In this document: positions 59,852 through 64,000 of the stretch, in pieces
Position numbering within the stretch: the stretch's first letter is position 1
Layout: each line of letters opens with the position of its first letter
Assembly: GCF_021869535.1 (NCBI RefSeq)
Contig: NW_026262690.1
Coordinates: 85,915,995-85,979,994 of the forward strand
Direction of reading: 5' to 3'
DNA from: Mytilus californianus
Lineage: Eukaryota > Mollusca > Bivalvia > Mytilida > Mytilidae
Length of the DNA stretch: 64,000 bases
Notes under the pieces: model-generated
What the model was told of the DNA's origin: nothing
The model's database searches: none
What the model saw: only the letters and a program-made list of their open reading frames with translations
Translations under genes and position numbers: made by a program

Positions 59852-62375
59852 CCATATTCCAGGTTCTCGAATCCTTGGGCTCTTTCCTTCTCGTAGTGAG
59901 GCTAGTTCATGTAAAAGTGCCTTATTGAAGAAAGCTTTGAGTTTGGATAGTAGAGTGATCTCCCAAAGGTCGACATCTCGATAAATTTTCTGTATGACCA
60001 TCTGATATGGATTCAGTGTATGTACAACAAAGTCTATCCATGGTTTGTCACGAACATTCAGAAGGCCATGGCATTGGAAAAAATAGGGATGATTTTCCTT
60101 CATCTTCAAATTTCCATTGATAGTTTTGAGGCAGAAATTGTTTGAATTAGCAGCTTCAAAAAGGTTAATAGGTTTTGAATGTAAAAGGTTTTTTATTTCA
60201 ATAAGTCCAGTGCCGTCAGTTGATGATGTAACAATCCCATCTGGACTAGCAGCTAAAAAAATGTTGGTTGGATGAATAACAAGACCGGTTTTATTCACAC
60301 AGATATTCTCATTATCTTCTGCTTTCTTCAGCTTATATTCCTCTATGGTGGTATCTTCTTGTAGAATGCCATTTCTGGTATGTCTATTTTCTTTAAATTG
60401 GGAGTACAGCAAATTACGGACAAATTTATGTATTGGTAAAGATGGGTTTTGTCTAATGATGGAACCAAAGTTTGAAGCAGTTATTCTTTTATGACGTTCA
60501 GAATGCCAAAGACCAGATTGAGACTGTTGATAGTGTAATGTGTTTACATTGATTAGCCGAAAGATTGATATGTGTGTCTAAAAAATCATTCTGAAGTTTT
60601 TCAACCTCTGTGGTAGATACATCAGTACTAACCTCAATGGCATCTGTAACATACGATTGTCTAGCTTTCCTTGTAGTGCAGGGATAAGACTTCCACCTTT
60701 TTTGTTTGACATCTGGCTTTGATTTGTGACGAATGGAATTTGTTAGCATCTGTTCGTTACGTTTGTACCTAGCTGTGAAATGTTTCCTGGTTCTGTCGCT
60801 GTACACGTTTCCCCAGCCTGACTTGACCACTGCGGACCTAGATTCATTCGGAGAGCTCCACCATAGCATCATGCATGCCATGACCCACGGTTACAAAGGT
60901 TATAGACCTTCCCTCCATTAAATTTGGTTCGGATGTGCATCTAGCTCTCTGCTAGGTTCGTGGTACTGTTGCTGATAAGGCGGTCAGATTTCTCAGCTGT
61001 TCTGTTAAGCAAGGTCAAGACATCCATAATTATATGCTGTTCAACATTAGTGTACCTTCTGACCAGAAACATATCTGACAATCTAAAAGATCTTGTTCAT
61101 CTGAGTTTGTTGTTATGGTGGGTGAAGATGCTGTTAAAGGATCAGAATTCGATGAAATATGTAAATCAGGAGATGTATCGGTTTGTTGGATTTTAGCGCG
61201 ACAGAAATCAGAACAGTTATCATGTTGACCAAAAACATGGTTGACAGAGTTTATAATGTCATGACGCAGTCTTTTAATTGCAGTTGATCTATCTACTGTT
61301 TGTTTATTCAGTTCTTTGGACCTAAAGCGGATGACACATCTTAACGCGCTAACCAGGCGCACTCGTGTTTTTTTGACAAATGGTGTCTTCCTTTGTAGAG
61401 TGGGTTCTCAGTTACCATCTTTTCTAAGTTGGATCGGTAGCATTTGCATACGTGGTTGGCACATTCCTCCTTTGTAACCTTTCTTCCCCAGCCTTGCGCT
61501 CATTCTCTGATATTTGCAAAAACAGACGAGTCCCCATCGCCTACAACTCGCATGTACCGCAAATGTTTCTGTTCTGCCTGTTTAAAACCTTCTAAAATAA
61601 TATCACTCTCCATGGACTGACTATCTTTATTCCAGTTCTTAAAACATATATGTGGTTTGTTGTCATTCTGACTGCAAACATAACAATATTTATTTCTAAC
61701 ACCTATATGTAGCAGTTTCTTGGTTGCTTTCCCAATGATAATAGCTACCCCACCTGCAGCGTTGTATGGATGCTTGTTGGTCCTCTTTGACCAACCACCG
61801 TCTACTATCACTTTAATAGCAGGAACCTCGTGATGGTAATCATTCCTTCCTATTGCCAAACGTCTTTCTTCTTGACCTGCTAGCATCATCTCCTGTTCTA
61901 ATATAGAATGCCACCATTTTCCGATGTCGGTTTCAATTGATGTAAAGGTAGGCTGAGACAGACAAGGTGAATTGAAAGTGGCCATGAGTTCATTTAAATG
62001 TGATGGGCCATTGCCAGTGACCATACTTCCCCATACATCACGCACGTTGACGTCAAAATGTTTCGAACCAGGGACCTTGGGACTCGCATCAAATTAAAAA
62101 ATTTTGAAACACCCTTGGCACTCTGCCATCATCACGTTAGCTAAACCTAAATATCTCACCTCTGTCTGTACCTTGATTGGAGTGTTTCCTTCTGATGCAA
62201 CCTTCATAGCCTCTACACATAAACATACATGCATTGTTATTTCTGAAACATGTGATTGCAAGCAGTCCAAGTTCATAATTCTGTACCCTTTTGGACTGAG
62301 GTCTTTAACTTTGCGTATTATCATTCTCAAGTCATCATTAGAGGAAAAGGCGGAATAAATATAGCTGTTTGGCAT
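59852..62375 (-). pseudogene. Mutator-like transposase plus YqaJ nuclease pseudogene, main exon
   Basis: Read on the minus strand, the first part (62375 to about 61380) is one frame with GYRIMNLDCL, ECQGC, DVWGSMVTGNG, IVDGGWSKR, AGGVAIIIG, IGVRNKYCYVC, CFKNWN and GDGDSS, the signature series of the Mutator-like transposase domain found in many invertebrate proteins. It continues as KEECANHVCKCYR, a Cys/His segment and TNLAES-x-MHIRTKFNGGK. The C-terminal part (about 60530-59852) is a YqaJ-type recombinase nuclease: LWHSERHKRITASNFG, AASPDG, LIEIK and QCHGLL, consistent with a PD-(D/E)XK core. Breaks seen: TAA at 62091-62093, TGA at 61500-61502, TAG at 60941-60943, TGA at 60869-60871 and several frameshifts (near 61370, 61080, 60800, 60528). 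It cannot make one protein. It ends at donor tgg/gtgagt. Confidence 0.85.
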
Positions 62376-62679
62376 ATGTTTTTTTCAATGTAGTGTCATA
62401 GAAATTATGAAGTTTCCTTACCTTTTATCTTCAAAATTTCTTTTCTGATGTTTCTTGAATTTATTTTCAATTCTGTAAATAGGTCTCACTAAATGCCTCC
62501 CTCTTCTTACTCTGCTATGCCTACCCAAACACTCTGGTTTTTTTTTATACTTTTACTGCCCATAATAAATTACTTTTTTGATATTGTCAACACATGCAGT
62601 GGCTTCCTCTTGTCAACCTTGCTTTCCATACACGTTTTTTACCATTTATAAATATAATTTTATTTTCACTTACCTTGTT

Positions 62680-63965
62680 AGCTCACCTAGCCCAAAGGGC
62701 CAAGTGAGCTTTTCTCATCACTTGGCGTCCGTCGTCCGTCGTCCCGCGTCCGTCGTCCGTAAACTTTTACAAAAATCTTCTCCTCTGAAACTACTGGGCC
62801 AAATTTTACCAAACTTGGCCACAATCATCATTAGGGTATCTAGTTTAAAAAATGTGTCCGGTGACCCGGCCAACCAAACAAGATGGCCGCCATGGCTAAA
62901 AATAGAACATAGGGGTAAAATGTATATTTTGGCTTATATCTCTGAAACCAAAGCATTGAGAGCAAATCTGACATGGGGTAAAAATGTACATCAGGTCAAG
63001 ATCTATCTGCCATGACATATCAGATGAATCGGACAACCCGTTGTTAGGTTGCTGCCCTTGAATTAGTAATTTTAAGGAAATTTTGCCGTATTTGGTTAAT
63101 ATCTTGAATATTATTATAGATAGAGATAAACTGTAAACAGCAATAATGTTCAGCAAAGTAAGTTCTACAAATAAGTTAATATGACCAAAATGGTCAGTTG
63201 ACCCCTTAAGGAGTTATTGCCCTTTTATAGTCAATTTTTAACAATTCTTCGTAAATTTTTGTTATCTTTTACAAAAATCTTCTCCTCTGAAACTACTAAG
63301 ATGAATTTAAACAAAGTTGTAAACAATCATCATTAGGGTATTTAGTTTAAAATTTTTTTTCCCCTGCCCGCGAACCAAGATGGCCGACATGGCTAATAAT
63401 AGTACATAGGGTAAAATGCAGTTTTTGGCTCATATATCTAAACCCAAAGCATTTCTTGCAAATCTTTCACAAACAAAATTGTTCATTAGGTCAAGATCTA
63501 TCTGCCCTTAAATTTTCAGACCGTTCAGGCATCCCGTTGTTGGGTTGCTGCCCCTGAATTTGAATTTTTAGAAATTTTTTCAGCTTTTGGTTATTATCTT
63601 GAATATTATTATAGATAGAGATAAACTGTAAACAACAATAATGTACAGCAAAGTAATACCTACAAATAAGTCAACATGACCAAAATGGTCAATTGACCGC
63701 TTAAGGAGTTATTGCCCTTTATAATCATTTTTTTAACAATTTTCATAAATTTTGTACATTTTTACAAAATAGTTTCCACTGAAACTACTGGGCCAAGTTA
63801 ATTATAGATAGAGATAATTGTAAGCATCAAGAATGTTCAGTAAAGTAAGATCTACAAACACATCACCATCACCAAAACACAATTTTGTCATGAATCCATC
63901 TGTGTCCTTTGTTTAATATGCACATAGACCAAGGTGAGCGACACAGGCTCTTTAGAGCCTCTAGT
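62680..63965 (-). repeat. composite repeat with internal duplication (family H), copy 2
   Basis: Starts ttagctcacctagcccaaag, ends gctctttagagcctctagtt (inverse of the copy-1 start). The block acaaaaatcttctcctctga starts units at about 62770, 63270 and a degraded third near 63763, a period of about 500 as in copy 1. Confidence 0.85.
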
Positions 63966-64000
63966 TAAAATGTGTTTCTTACCCATACTTTTGCCATTCA

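Noticed and set aside
60733..61196. Plus-strand frames opposite the transposase pseudogene
   Set aside because: Shadows of the minus-strand domain, which shows the conserved motifs.

Overview
This is an AT-rich, intron-rich, repeat-dense animal nuclear window. There are no operons, ribosome binding sites or bacterial-type genes. The recurrent interspersed repeats (the 'aggagatgtggtatgattgcc' family, the 'cgcgcgtttcgtctac' composite repeat, the 'tcactggacgttaagcaac' SINE tail) are ones I associate from memory with marine mussels (Mytilus and relatives), so a mytilid bivalve is the best guess. Most open frames of 60-110 codons are noise or repeat-derived; the real coding content is in short exons that must be joined by splice sites.

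Three gene-like loci can be rebuilt by eye with consistent splice phases. (1) Minus strand, about 21.0 kb down to 1.1 kb: eleven exons of a class C orphan GPCR of the GPR158/GPR179 type, covering the Cache ectodomain, the EGF-like cysteine-rich region, seven transmembrane segments and a short C-terminal tail with a stop. The 5' end (signal peptide) was not found. (2) Plus strand, 40.9-45.7 kb: a complete four-exon, 143-residue gene of the fatty-acid-binding protein family with the canonical exon pattern. (3) Minus strand, 62.4-56.7 kb: a decayed gene combining a Mutator-like transposase domain, a YqaJ-type PD-(D/E)XK nuclease, a basic linker exon and a Tudor-like final exon. Its two introns still have matching phases, although the frame is broken many times.

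The rest is mobile and repetitive DNA. 1-21 kb: receptor introns holding TIR elements (6.9, 8.9, 10.1 kb), a Helentron/pearl-like element with a tandem core and twin terminal hairpins (12.0-13.1 kb) and foldbacks. 21-26 kb: a foldback, a composite repeat unit, a tRNA-derived SINE, a frameshifted reverse-transcriptase fragment with its 3' end, and a 1.5 kb element with inverted ends. 26-40 kb: no gene seen; foldback elements, repeat fragments and a hAT-like element (39.1-40.4 kb). 46.3-47.3 kb: a 51-bp satellite with alternating subtypes just downstream of the FABP gene. 49.8-52.5 kb: a candidate 2.7 kb element with inverted ends carrying an unknown split-frame ORF. 62.7-64 kb: a composite repeat, also present in opposite orientation at 4.7-5.8 kb.

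The genes show no functional linkage. The receptor and the FABP are ordinary host genes; the transposase-nuclease locus is a domesticated or mobile gene that has decayed. Coordinates of splice sites are hand-read; repeat borders are approximate.
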